Shown: positions 42,966 through 54,486, counted from the first letter of the stretch. The stretch: DNA of 64,000 nt from Gnetum montanum (GCA_015680685.1 MNCI01020158.1:6282-70281); one strand, 5' to 3'. Made by a program: numbers and translations. The notes: generated by a model from the letters alone, not told the origin.

Positions 42966-43834
42966 TAAAGGAATAAAACTAACATGGATATTAAACAAAA
43001 TCACATAAAAAAAATTAAAGTAAAATGTTCTTCATAATCTTTGAACATGAACTTAAATTTAAAATTAATAAAACTTAAAGCATGAAAATAATTAAGGAAA
43101 AATAAAGATCTTTAACATATCATGGATGCATGGTGTTCATGTCTTTGAAGTATCTTGGCCTTTTGAAATATATGAAATACTGGAAAGCTGTGAGAGTTTT
43201 CAAATAATTTATTTGAAGCTAACCTAATAAGGATTAGATCTATTAGGACATATAAAATCTTAATGAGATCTAAACACATCTTACCAAGGATGAAGAATCC
43301 CGTAAGACTCCAACGTAGTCTTCTCATTTGATGTTCTATCAAATATCATCAAAGGTTGATTAATAAGATATTTCAATGGTAGAGAAGCTTATAGAGAATT
43401 CTAAACCCTAATTTTCCTATAAAAATAAAAGGAAAACTCAACTAATTATAAAATCCAAATAGTTGATGAAAGATGAATTATTTTTCTATTTTTAAAATAA
43501 TCTTTTTAGAGACATTTCTATTGGAGTATGCTAGGCCAACCAAGAGTGTCCCATATATAGGCTACAAGCCATAGGTACATAAACTAGCGTAGGTTATAAT
43601 ATTACAAATCATATAGTTATGTCTCAAGGTCCATATAAGGTCTCACACCCTAGGAAAAATGGCCTTAAGATAGTGAAAGATAATAATAAAAGCACATGCC
43701 AAGTATATTCAATACATTTCCACACAAAAACATGATATGAATACATGTAAAAGGAGGCTAATATTCATCTTGCCAAGGTAGGTTCCTAGAAGGATCAATG
43801 GATAAGTTAAAACCCAACCTCTTTCAAGTCGCTA

Positions 43835-43900
43835 CACTCAGGCTCGAACTCAAGTATTACCTCTAAAGAAACAAGCATCTTACCATCACTCTAAGTGGTT
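43835..43900 (-). repeat. Possible second tRNA-derived SINE head
   Basis: Minus strand carries TAGAGTGATGGTAAGATGC (43875-43893), which resembles a tRNA D-arm region (TAGCTCAGTGGTAGAGCGC), and AGTTCGAGCC (43841-43850), a good B box. The remaining boundaries are unknown. Confidence 0.4.
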
Positions 43901-44269
43901 TTCCCTATGATATGCATATATGTATTTTTCAAAATACATTTGACATAATCTCCTAAGATAATTATGAAAATAATAAATAATCCCACATGATGATCCTTTC
44001 TCCTACAATATACCAATTTTGCTCACTTGGAACATGATACCTGATCTACACAACCCAACAAGGTTAATGCATACCAAGTAAAAAATCCAAAATAATAATT
44101 ATCTAACACATGCACAATCAATACAAAACAAGCACTATCAAAATTTTACTAAAATATAATGATTTAACAAATCCACACAAACAAACATAGCAAACCAAAC
44201 TAGAGGCATTGTTTTAGACATATTACCTTAATCTCAAAAAATAAACAAAACTAAAATAAAATTTGGTGC

Positions 44270-44640
44270 CTAGGAACTAAAAATCCTAAATTAGATCACA
44301 AATAAAGAAACTAAAACTCATAGGAACTTTAGCTGTAAATTATCTTTCTTAAAAAATAATAAGTAAGCTAGGTTATCTTTTCTAAAACATGACAATAAGA
44401 GAGTTATGATCCATAAGAATTTTAGTTGTAGGTTATCCTAAATTAGATCACACATAAGGAACCTACAATTCATAGGAACTTTAGCTATAGGTTACTTTTA
44501 CTAAAACATGACAAAAAAGGAGCTACAACTCATAGGAATTTTAGTTGTATGTTATCTTTCTTAAAACATAATAAGGAAGCAAAGTTACCTGGTCTAAAAC
44601 ATGACCAAAAAAATTTTCAGATTCATAAGGACTTTAGTTG
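44270..44640. repeat. Diverged short repeat block
   Basis: Five copies of a 30-bp phrase close to 'aactcataggaactttagctgta', at about 44318, 44410, 44470, 44530 and 44623, alternating with a 'taaaacatgacaa' phrase. Spacing 60-95 bp. Minisatellite-like and old. Confidence 0.5.
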
Positions 44641-44717
44641 ATGATGATGAAACATCCAATGATCATTTATATATCATCTGTAAGCCTTGAATTTGTGAAC
44701 TATTTCATATGCCCTAT

Positions 44718-45615
44718 TTATGAGTAGAAAATATTTCCTATGCCCAACCATACAAATCACAATTATGTATGCACAAAATAGTCAAATTCTATGAATATCC
44801 TTTACCTAAGTGGTCTATGTCCTAGATAGTAAAATGTGTGGTTATTAGCTATTGTCTTCCCAATTATCACTTGCGTTAAATTCATTTGTATGGCTAAGTG
44901 TAAAAGAGGTGTAAGATATTCATACTTATAATTTTATTATTTTTATCTTAATATGTAATAAGAAAAGAAGTGGTTAAATTGTTAAACCTTAACTAATTAA
45001 TAACTAGACTATCCTAAATGTAGAGTACTCATTCCCACTTTTCATACACATCCTAAATGTATACTAACACTACTAGATTACCAAGTGATTACTCTTGTGT
45101 ATACCAAGTATTCATCGTTGGGATTACCAAGTGTTAGTATGTTATGCTTGAAGTTGTCATACTTACATTACTATAAAATGAAATATTAAACACTTAAATA
45201 CAAAAATGTAAAATGCATGTAAAGGAAAATGCTTCAAAGTCAACTTAAGCCAATCCAAGTGCTATAATCAAAAGAAGAAATCCCAATTTTATTTCTATTC
45301 ATGCAACTGTGCCTAGGTACATCTTGTACTTGAATAAGACTCCTTAGAATTAATTCACTCCACACTACAAGAACTTAAAGGAAAATGTGATGGGTATGCA
45401 TATTTATATAGGCTTCAGGAGGACTATGAAAGAAAAATGCAAGATTTTGGCTACTGGACTAACCAAAGGTGCCATCAATGTGATGGGTATGCATATTTAT
45501 ATAGGCTTCAGGAGGACTAACATCAACACATCCCAAGATGTATCAATGGGGATGCATCAACAGGGTTACATCAACAAGCATGCATTGATGTAACCAACTT
45601 ATTGACACTTCATCA
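44718..45615 (-). repeat. Solo gypsy LTR with duplicated core promoter
   Basis: 898 bp, minus orientation, TTATGAGTAG to CTTCATCA on the plus strand, with a perfect duplication CCTAT at 44713-44717 and 45616-45620. A 41-bp segment at 45387-45427 is repeated exactly, or nearly so, at 45479-45519; on the minus strand it contains CCTATATAAATA, so the TATA region of this LTR is doubled. Confidence 0.9.
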
Positions 45616-46100
45616 CCTATATTTATGGTATAGCATGTTTAGTAAAGATTCTTAGTTTCTCAAGGTTCCAAGTTCTTTAGGATGATTCTAGCATGATCCC
45701 TAAGGTTTTAACTATTATCTAAGATTTACATTACAATGTATGGTTTTGGAGTTGGGGAAGAGGAATGCACTGACTAACCTGGATTAGCAAAGAAGTGCTC
45801 ATGCACCCTCCTGCAAGGTCTAGTTTGTCCAACTTTATCTTTTATGTGATTGGGATTAACATGGGTTGCATCAATGGACCTCCATTAATGCCTAGGTGTA
45901 AGTTCCACCAAAGCTTAATTATAACTAAGGTTCTATCATAGCATAACTATAATTGATGGTTTTTGGTAGTTTTTCTTGTTTTACAAAACATAGAATTTTA
46001 ATTTTTTACCTATAAAATACATGAAAAATATCCCAAGATAGACAAATATATGAGAAATTTACATCCTAGTTCCAAACCAGCCTTTCTTTGATATTTACCA
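45616..46100. other. Unassigned AT-rich DNA
   Basis: No gene seen. The first part resembles the R region of the gypsy LTRs loosely (atttatggtatagca, gattcttagtttctc), so the solo LTR at 44718 may have landed in a still older LTR. This is uncertain. Confidence 0.3.
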
Positions 46101-46106
46101 TTCTAG

Positions 46107-46350
46107 CTATTATTAGAGTTGATATAAAGTTTCTAAGATCCAGAGAAGTGACTCACGAATATGAAAAAATATGGGAATACCATCATAAAGGAAAACAAAG
46201 AGAAAAACACTTTGATTATTATGAAAGACAAGTTATAGGCACTTTTAAAGGTTATGAAACATCACAACTAAGACAAAATGATACATAACCATACAAAATG
46301 GAATAACTTAACATATGTCTTAGTTAATAAAAAAGTAATTAAATTTATCA
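46107..46350 (-). repeat. Copia C1-type LTR fragment
   Basis: Similar along about 200 bp to 14692-14910, sharing 'gttatgaaa...aagacaaaat(a/g)(g/a)tacataac' and 'aataacttaacat' blocks. Its right side is cut by E6. Confidence 0.55.
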
Positions 46351-46355
46351 TTAGT

Positions 46356-47190
46356 TGATGAGAAATGAGTATTCCCTATGCCTAACCATATGAATCACTA
46401 GCATGTATACATGATCTGATCCAATTCCATAAACTACATTTACCTAAGTGGCCTATATCCTTAGATGGTGAAAGATGTGATTACTAATCATTATCTTTCC
46501 AAACAACACTTGTATTAATATGTTCATATGGCTAAGTATGATAGAGGTGTAAGATATTTATTTTTATAATTTTCTTTATTTGTAAAATCATTAATTAAAG
46601 GATTAAATATTTAATTTTATATTAACTAAACTATCCTACAAGTGGAGCATCCATTCCCACTTTCCGTACATATTATAAACATATACTAATACTATTGTGT
46701 TACCAAGTATTCATTGATGGAATTACCAAGCATTAGTAAATTATTCTTGAAGTGGTCATACTTATGTTTCTTACAAATTAGAATATTAAATGCTTAAGGA
46801 TAATAAGGTAAACCACATTTAAAATAAAATGTTGGAAAATAAACTTAAACTATTCCAAGTGTTTCAATTGATAGAAGAAATTTCAATTTTATTACCATTC
46901 GTGCAACTATGTCTAGGTAAATATTGCACTCAAATAAAATTTCATACAATCAATGCAATCCATGCTACATGCATTCAAAGGAAAAATTTTGTTAAGTTCT
47001 ATGAAAAGAAGCTACAAGATTCTAGCTAGGGAATCAACCAAATGATGCCATAAATGTAGCTAGTTTACACACTTATATAGGTAAAGGCTAGATTAGCAGC
47101 AATGCATATGTACCAACGCATCCTAAGATGTATCAATGGGGCTACATTGATGGCATACATCGATGCAGCTATCTTAGTAATACTTCATCA
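46356..47190 (-). repeat. E6 3' LTR
   Basis: 835 bp; plus strand TGATGAGAAA to TACTTCATCA. U3 at the right holds catcgatg/catcaatg motifs and a tatata box near 47071. Left flank is TTAGT; the partner is not in the window. Confidence 0.88.
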
Positions 47191-47203
47191 TACCCTCATG
47201 ATT
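47191..47203 (-). promoter_or_regulatory. E6 3' polypurine tract
   Basis: Minus strand aatcatgagggta abuts the LTR start. This shows that the LTR is a 3' LTR and not a solo copy. Confidence 0.75.
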
Positions 47204-47499
47204 AACTAAAAATGCATTCTTGTATGAACAAAATTGAAATCAGGTTTTTTATAAAGTTTGGGAAAGTATGGAACTAACTAACTAACTAAAATTAACAAAT
47301 ATATTAAATTTTTAGTGCCATATTATAGAGATTAAAAAATTGGTGTAATTTATAAGGAAATGAGATACTTGAATAAAAATTGGTAGGTGCCTTATTCAAT
47401 GGATAGAGACAAGATGAAATCTTTGCACCATGCTTAAACATGAAGGCTCCTATGATGTGAATGGTCCTTCATCATGTCTAAGTGCTATTAGAGGCCTAC
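47204..47499 (-). pseudogene. E6 ORF3 last codons and 3' untranslated stretch
   Basis: About 47430-47499 aligns (minus strand) with the extreme end of ORF3 in E1 and E2 (the 'aggacc..tcacatcataggagcct' region); the remainder is the UTR before the polypurine tract. Contains a short actaact repeat at 47277-47290. Confidence 0.5.
47495..47499. repeat. Target site duplication of E4, left copy (CCTAC)
   Basis: CCTAC at 47495-47499 and again at 54482-54486, directly outside the two LTRs of E4. Confidence 0.95.
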
Positions 47500-48276
47500 T
47501 GATGGGACACGATATCGCATGTGCGATATTGCAGTGCACCTCCAAGTATATAAATAAGAGGCGGCTCTCCCTTGCTTCTCATTCTAGGCCTAGACCGTAG
47601 CGAAACTCTGGTAGTTTTACCTCTCCAGAGATAGAATATTTTCCATGTGCCCGCAGTAGGAACTCCAAAGTGAACAGATCTTTATTTGAGCAAATATTGT
47701 ACCTGAACACAAGTTTGTGTATGGCAATAAAGCCGAAATTCTTGGATAAACCTTACAGTGCATGGAATAGGCTAAATAGGATTTTATTTATTATTATTTA
47801 TTGTTTATCATTTAAATGCTTTATTAGTCAGTTAAATATCTCTCAACCCTTCTCTCCTACTTAAGTGCATTCAGTATGATCACTTCAAGCACGTGCATTA
47901 CGCTTGGTAATCCTAGCAACGAATAGCTTTTGGTAAGCCCAAAGGTTGCATTGGTTCAGGGTGTGAATGGTAAGTGGGAACGGATACTAATGCTAGGTTA
48001 ATTAAGGCTTAGTTAGTTTGTTAAAGTTAGTTAATTAGTCTCTTCACCCTTCACCTTATCAGCATAGGAGATAAAACATAAAAGACATAAAAATCATATA
48101 CCTCAGACTTACTTAACCATACAACCATGAAAAAGACAAGTATGGGAAGACAATGAATGACTAACCTTAAGTGTTCCATAAGGCGTGTAGGTACTTAGTC
48201 TGCGAAGTTCGACCAGATTGTACGTGTAACGCTCATATTCGTATGGTTGAGTGTAGGGGTACCTCGCCACTCATCA
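47500..48276 (+). repeat. E4 5' LTR
   Basis: 777 bp, TGATGGGACA to CCACTCATCA. U3: two GCGATAT units (47509-47532), then TATATAAATAAG at 47547-47558. R/U5: ctttatt motif near 47686 and 'gtacctgaacacaa'. Contains the family's 'cttggtaatcctagcaacg' phrase near 47904. Confidence 0.95.
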
Positions 48277-48296
48277 TTGGCACTATTGTCGAGGAC
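48277..48296 (+). promoter_or_regulatory. E4 primer binding site (tRNA-Asp type)
   Basis: ttggcactattgtcgagga right after the LTR; matches the plant tRNA-Asp 3' complement except for transitions. Confidence 0.75.
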
Positions 48297-48420
48297 TAAG
48301 TGTTTGTGCACTAAGTAGAACATAGGAAATCACTCACATCATTGGGAGCTTAAATGAACCCTTAGGGTTAATCATATGAAAAATTATATAACGGTTAATT
48401 AGCACACCGAATAAGAAATA

Positions 48421-51400
48421 ATGTCTTCTTCTTCAAACAAAAGCACTTCACCACCTAGGGATCATACAAGAAATAGTCGACAATCTAACACACATAACCA
48501 AAATACGCTAGTTCCTTAGGAATTCAGTGTGGTGTACATTCATCATGATGAATATGTACCCAACTTTACCTTTGTCTTCCATCAAGACAAATAGCTGCGT
48601 TGGAGAGATTTGGAAGATAACATAGTATTACCTCCAGATAGAGCCATCCCCAACATGCTTCTTCATGCCCTTGCATGAATTAACATGTCGTAATTATACA
48701 CTGAGTACATTGCATGCGATTACAACGCAAGGGACTACCACCCCACAGAAGCGCAATGTCAATGGGATGAGCGGTGGGAGAGTTACCACACATCGTTGAA
48801 GGGCAAAGGCCCTCGTAATGCTTCACCTGATATCATCGAAATTAAGGGTGGTGAACCTATCTCAATAGGTTCTCCACAAAACGATGTTCCCCCTTCTAAC
48901 GATGGTCAGGAGGTGATGGTTTAGAACCTACGCTCCATGATTCATAACTTGGGTTCTGATCCCCATGAACATCAAGTGTTCAACAAGGGAACACGGACAC
49001 ATGACAAGGGTGAGCATTCTGATCATCATCACAATAGGGGCAAGGATAATTGAAGAGAAGGTAGGAGACATCACCATGGCAATGGCTCTCCTTCTTCTTC
49101 CCCTTCATCACACCATTCACCCTCTCCTTCCACATCCAGATGTGGTCATAAGAAGCACAACAGTGAGGATAAAGGTAGGCAAGATGAGAGACCTCAATGA
49201 CAGAGTCGAGAGAGACGACAAGGGCACTCTAGGGAGTCAAGGCATAGTAGGGAAAGTAGGGAACCATGTAGGCATCATAGACGTCATGAGAGAGATGATC
49301 ATGACGAACCCCTACTTGTGACTCAAAGTATGTTAGACATCACAGAGGTAGTTAGAATACCCACAAGGCACCAAAAAGATGCTTGGATCAAGAGATTGGA
49401 TATGAATAACATCCCATGATTTGAAGGGGGATATAATGCTGATCTGACAAATCATTTACAAGCATTTCATGATGCCTGCACCTTGCAGAACATTGAGAAT
49501 GAGTGGCAAAAATTAAAGTTATTTCCTAGGACACTAGTAAAAGAAGCAGAGAGTTGGTACCGGTCCTTAGAGCTAGAAACTATTAGGAGATGGAGTACGA
49601 TGTTAGAGTTGTTCAATGATAAATACCAAATGCACTCTAGAGTGTCTAACTTATGTAAGCAGATCCAAGGATGGAAGCAGGATACTCATGAACCTTTGGA
49701 TGCTGCCATGGATCGATATTATGCCTTGTTACATCATTGCCTAGGCCATCATTATGCACAACAGGATCAACTATGCCACCTTGTAGATGGGCTAAGACAT
49801 GAAACCAGGAGAACCCTTGGGACATATGCCCAAGAGAGATTATCTGAACTTAGATCCCATGAAGTTCATTGTTTTTTGGAGCAAGTAGCTAAAGAAGAAG
49901 GGGAGCTATGGAAAAGACAAAGTGCGGAAGAATATAACCGTGATCCCTCCCTCCAAAAGAAGGGAATGAGATTCTATGATGAAGAGGATGAGTCATCACT
50001 CGAAGAGTTGGTGAACAGAAAAACCTTGCCACTCCAAAAGCTAAGAACCGAAGTGTCAGCTAAGGTAGATGAAATATGGAGCTCCTTAGATAGTAAAATT
50101 GAAACTATCCTGAAAATCGTAGAGGAGTCTAAGGAGGAACGAAGTAGTAAGCATGATAAGAAAAAGCAAAGAGACTCAAGCCATACATGTAACAAGGGTA
50201 AGGGAAAAATGAACATCATCGATGAGGTTGTGGATTCAGACATAGATAATGATGGTGGATGCGAGATCTGCCAATATGACCATCCTAAGGGATGCTACCC
50301 TATAAGCTCACATCTACAAGAGTCTAGGGTGTATGCACTCAACCCAAGACTTCACAAACGGTAAGCACCCCATCGGTTACCTTATCCCCAAGGTAACCCA
50401 AGGTAGTTCCACCAACCGTTAACGTATTATCCAAGTGGAACTTCACCACAACCTATCAAGCAACATTAGCAGTGGCAACACCCATAGTCATGGGGGATCT
50501 CACTGCCTAGGCAACAATACCCTTACCGGCAACCAGATCCGTATGGCTACTACGTGCAGCACTCGGTTTCTCCAAGTGACTCTATGGGTGACACAACTCC
50601 ACAATGTCACTACCAAGTTCAGGAGTATTTTAGGACTCCTTCTCCCATGGGAGACACTCCACACATGTACCATTCTCCAAATCCATCCACATCTCTTACG
50701 CCAGAAGTTCCACTACCTTCCACTATAAGAATGCAAGGGGAACTCCCCACTCAACCGCAACAACGTAATGCTACGAGAGTTGTAAACCTTCAACCCGTTA
50801 CTAGTTCTAGCAACCGTAAGAAGAGAAGATCCTTCTTTAGAATCAAAATCCTAGACAAGCTCTCACAACCACAAGTGGTTGAGTCTGTGTATGCTCTTCC
50901 AAAACACAAGGCTTCGGAGCTCCCTTCAAATCAACAATAGAGATTAACGCATATGGTTATGTTAACACATACCATTACCGACTGGATCAAGGTAGGTCAC
51001 CTTCCAACAAAACTCTCTGATCTTGGAAGTCCCTTAATCTACCTCCAAGTCACTGGGAATGAACCACATAAGGCTCTTCTTGACTCAAGTTCCGGAGTCA
51101 ACTTAATCTCATGAAAAATGTATCAATCCTAGAACCTACCCCAACTCAAGAAGAGCAATATTCAACTAGAGCTGGCTGACCAGTCCATCACCATTCCCTT
51201 TGGATTGGTGGAGGACATTGTTACCACTATGTGTGGTTGGTCATACCCAGCTGATTTCCTGGTGATAGAAGTCAACAGCAACAAAGGGGAATTTCCAATT
51301 ATAATGGGAAGGACATGGCTAAGTACAATAGATACATGCCTAGGGATCCACAATATTTCCTTGGAAATATCTAAGAAAAACATTTATCGAAAGATCGAGA

Positions 51401-51510
51401 AGAAGAAAGTTCCATGCATCACATATAGTGACTCAGAGGGTGATGACATAGAGGAATGCTCCGCATCTCTTCCATGCAACTGGTGTGCCCAAGAAACACA
51501 GATAAAATGA
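48421..51510 (+). pseudogene. gag: E4 gag-protease polyprotein (15 internal stops, no frameshift)
   Basis: One uninterrupted frame of 1030 codons from ATG 48421 to TGA 51508-51510, broken only by 15 point stops (for example TAG 48517, TGA 48676, TAA 50362, TAG 51130). Order: Ser/Asn-rich start; W-R-D-L-E-D-N block (about 61); His/Arg/Ser-rich basic tract (about 190-290); retrotransposon gag core (about 320-470, with L-F-P-R-T-L-V-K-E-A and R-Y-Y-A-L-L-H-H-C); helical linker; zinc knuckle C614-x2-C617-x3-H621-x3-C625; Gln/Pro/Tyr-rich tail; protease with catalytic D888 in L-L-D-S-S-S-G (Gly of D-S-G replaced by Ser) and F-P-I-I-M-G-R-T-W near 960. The longest open piece, 49483-50364, is 293 codons. 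Not functional as it stands. Confidence 0.88.
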
Positions 51511-51735
51511 TGACTGTATGTAGCAACCACACAACAAGTGGACACCTCATGGTTGACAGCTAATCGAGAGAGCAACCGACCAACATGCATGGAATGAACT
51601 GGGGCAACAACTCATGCCCATAATCAAAGTATAGATACATTGGAATATGAGCGTCGCCAACCTCCGCCCCTTAACCTAAAAACATCAATCGGGAGAAGTT
51701 GGACACTTCTAAGAAATTCAAATAGGTGCTTATTA
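51511..51735 (+). pseudogene. E4 protease-RT linker and pol deletion scar
   Basis: The first part continues the gag-protease frame (L-Y-V-A-T-T-Q-Q) and matches the E2 linker at 29280-29350. By about 51725 it reaches the K-K-F-K point that precedes RT in E2; then the post-pol purine tract follows at once, so the whole of RT to integrase is gone. Confidence 0.6.
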
Positions 51736-51757
51736 TTTTGGATCTCTCCCTCTCAAT

Positions 51758-52000
51758 TCAATCATGGGGGAGATAGCCACATATGCTAATCATTCAGGGC
51801 CCTCAGTTCTTTTTAAGTTTTTTTTTACATATTTTTGTTTTACAAATTCTTTTAACTTTTCTTGTTTTTGTTTTACAACATCGTTATACTTTTTTATTTC
51901 TTTGTGTGTGTCTTATCCATCTTGTCAAGTTTGTCATTTAATAAGTGTTCTTCATGATGGTATGAACTATTTTTCATTGACTACTAATGTTTTGTTTTTA
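51758..52000 (+). promoter_or_regulatory. E4 internal polypurine tract and T-rich spacer
   Basis: aatcatgggggagatagcc at 51760-51778, then T-rich DNA with TTTTGTTTTACA motifs (51833-51890). Preserved although pol is deleted. Confidence 0.5.
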
Positions 52001-53302
52001 CTTTTAAGTTACGATGTTGATACTAAGGTATGGTTCTTTTGATATGATAGGCAATGAGTCCACTTCATCCATACATCCACAAATTTCTATGGTCTCTCTT
52101 GGCTTGGAAATGTACAATCCCTTTTTCAATAAGAAGAACTATAACGAATCAGTGACTGGGCATTTCTCAAACTAAGGAAGGACTCAAGGATTGAAAAGGG
52201 TGTGACTTCAAGGGAAATTGATGCATTTGTGTTGGCCATTCTCTTGGGTACTTGGATTTTTTCTTCTTGAGTTTTCCTTCCCATTTCAACATTACTCAAT
52301 TATCGGGAAGCTGAGCAAATAAAAATAACAAAGTCTTTGCATCGTGTGGTTCTCATGCATAAACATATAAAACATAAAAATAGAAAAAAAATGATGGGAA
52401 TTCAAAGCACACCCCCTTAGACGAAATAAATATTTGGACTACAAGAACTGGTTATGGAACTAAAATAAGCATGTTCCCTCTAAATAAGGCCCTTCTCACT
52501 TCCTACCTTCTCATCTTTTATTTCATCGAAATGGTGGTGGCTCTTTGGAGAAGGAATTCTTGTTACTTCAAGTGGATGGATTAGCTAAATACATTAATGC
52601 GAAGTCACTAGATGCAGTTTGTTTGAGGCTGGACTTGGAATGGGATCTACTAAGTCACATTAATCATTAACTACACAAGGGGTGGTACACCACCTTGTCC
52701 TTGAGATTCCATTCCATCCTCTTCTTTCCATCATTCTTTCTCAATTGTTTACCTCATTTCTGGTTGTATCATTAGTGTATATTTTGGTTAACACATCATT
52801 TCCTTTTTGGTAAATTCTTGTGGTTAAGGTTTTAACTCTTGTTCCAATTGACATTCCCAGAGCCTACGGACTCTTTGAATGTAGCTTTGTCAGGGCATTA
52901 AGGGCATGAGCCTGCTTTGGGGAGGACCCACTGGCATTCCTATTTGGTTCACCAGTTAAATTCTTTTCCTTAACATTTTTGTAATCCACTCAATTTTGTT
53001 CATTTCCATCATGACATCCATTTCATCGATGTTATAATTGTCCCTTTTTATCCATCTTTCTTATTCCTTTTCTATTTCCATTCTCTTGCTACCGGAGGTT
53101 CGCGATTAGTCATGGCGGTATGGGGCCCAATTTTTTTTTATTTTCTCATAACCCCTACACCTTCAGTAGTCACCACTATTATATCTCTAAATCCATATCA
53201 GCCATACCACAACCTAGCAAATGGACCTTTCAACAAAGCAAGGTATCAACTGCATTGAAATTCATTTACCCTTGCTAATATATGATTATGTTGTGTGTGT
53301 AG
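52001..53302 (+). other. E4 non-coding 3' spacer
   Basis: Matches the E1/E2 spacer in blocks (52440-52510 with 6080-6160; 52915-52985 with 6565-6640). No internal TATA/U3-like region was found. Ends with CTAAT (about 53274-53278) and GTGTGTAG before an ATGG. Confidence 0.5.
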
Positions 53303-53389
53303 ATGGCAATCATACAACAACAGATTGGATCTGGAGGGAACACTTGGAAGGGATTGGTGCCAAAGCAATTATGCAAGGAACGCGACTAA
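53303..53389 (+). pseudogene. E4 ORF3 start relic
   Basis: ATGGCAATC at 53303 is in the ORF3 start context (branch-like CTAAT, then TAG, then ATGGC). It opens a 28-residue peptide ending at TAA 53387-53389. The following sequence to 53640 shows no ORF3 similarity apart from its 3' UTR, and contains a TCTCTTC microsatellite (53450-53490). ORF3 has been almost wholly deleted. Confidence 0.4.
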
Positions 53390-53674
53390 TGGTGCACTTA
53401 CGGATGGACAATGAAAGGAACAATCTTGGTGTTGGCAGCAACAAGACTTCTTCTCTCTTCTCTCTTCTCTCTTCTTTCTTCTCTCTCAGCTGCCAAATAA
53501 GGCCTAATGTCAAAGGTATAAGGTGTTCACTATTCTTGTCATGAACACCAGTTTTGTCATGTCTTGTAATGATGATCCGTTCACATGCCATCCCATTCAC
53601 CATCAGTTCCATTCACATCAATAATCCCATACCTTTCCAATATTTTGTAAGGAACTCAAGGACAAGTTTTCATT

Positions 53675-53688
53675 TAGTCATGGGGGTA
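53675..53688 (+). promoter_or_regulatory. E4 3' polypurine tract
   Basis: tagtcatgggggta directly before the 3' LTR. Confidence 0.85.
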
Positions 53689-54481
53689 TGATGGGATATC
53701 GTGTGGGCCGTGATATCGCATCCCACGTGATATAGCAGTGCACTATCAAGTCTATAGATAAGAGGCATCTCTCCCTTGTTTCTCATTCTAGGCCTAGACC
53801 GTAGCGAAACTCTAGCAGTTTTACCTCTCTAGAGATAGAATATTTTCCATGTGGCCACAGTAGGAACTCCAAAGTGAACAGATCTTTATTCGAGCAAATA
53901 TTGTACCTGAACACAAATTTGTGTACAGCAATAAAGAAGAACTTCTTGGATAAACCTTGCAATGCATGGAATAGGCTAAATAGGATTTTATTTATTGTTA
54001 TATATTTTTTATCATTTAAATGCTTTATTAGTCAGTTAAATCTCTCTCAACCCTTCTCTCCTACTTAAGTGCATTCAGTATGACCACTTCGAGCACGTGC
54101 ATTACGCTTGGTAATCCCAGTAACGAATAGCATTTGGTAATCAAGGCTGCATTGGTTTAGGGTGTGAATGGTAAGTGGGAATGGATATTGATGCTAGGTT
54201 AATTAAGGATTAGTTAGTTAGTTAAAGTTAGTTAATTAGGCTCTTCACCCTTCACCTTATCAACATAGGAGATAAAACATAAAAGACATAAAAATCATAT
54301 ACCTCAGACTTACTTAACCATACAACCGTGACAAATACAAGTAAGTCTGGGAAGACAACGAACGATTAACCTTAAGTGTTCAATAAGGCATGTAGGAACT
54401 TAGTCTGCAGAGTTCGACTGGATCACGCATGGAACGCTCGTATTCGTATGGTTGAGTGTAGGGGTACCTCGCCACTCATCA
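53689..54481 (+). repeat. E4 3' LTR
   Basis: 793 bp, TGATGGGATA to CCACTCATCA. Close copy of 47500-48276; its U3 has a longer and differently arranged GATATC array (53693-53735). Confidence 0.95.
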
Positions 54482-54486
54482 CCTAC
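54482..54486. repeat. Target site duplication of E4, right copy (CCTAC)
   Basis: Identical to 47495-47499; beyond it E6 ORF3 continues. Confidence 0.95.

Larger units (their letters stand above)
42238..44717. other. AT-rich DNA of unknown origin with small repeats
   Basis: No gene seen. It holds a G-rich tract (42721-42835), two tRNA-like SINE candidates (about 42900-42965 and 43835-43900) and a repeat block at 44270-44640. The remainder is unannotated. Confidence 0.4.
47500..54481 (+). mobile_element. E4: complete gypsy insertion, gag-protease only
   Basis: 6982 bp with two LTRs, primer site, polypurine tract and perfect CCTAC duplication, inserted into the end of E6 ORF3. Encodes gag and protease in one frame. 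RT, RNase H and integrase are missing: the protease-RT linker breaks off near 51725 and is followed by the internal purine tract. ORF3 is reduced to its start region (53303). It is a non-autonomous derivative. The LTRs are visibly similar with scattered transitions, so the insertion is old but younger than E1, E2 and E6. Confidence 0.95.

Noticed and set aside
43835-43900. Functional tRNA gene
   Set aside because: A and B boxes only; the acceptor and anticodon stems do not pair.
49974-50243. 89-codon minus-strand frame inside E4 gag
   Set aside because: Antisense of the acidic/lysine-rich gag linker.
53310-53612. 100-codon minus-strand frame rich in Arg/Glu/Lys
   Set aside because: Antisense of the TCTCTTC microsatellite in the E4 spacer.
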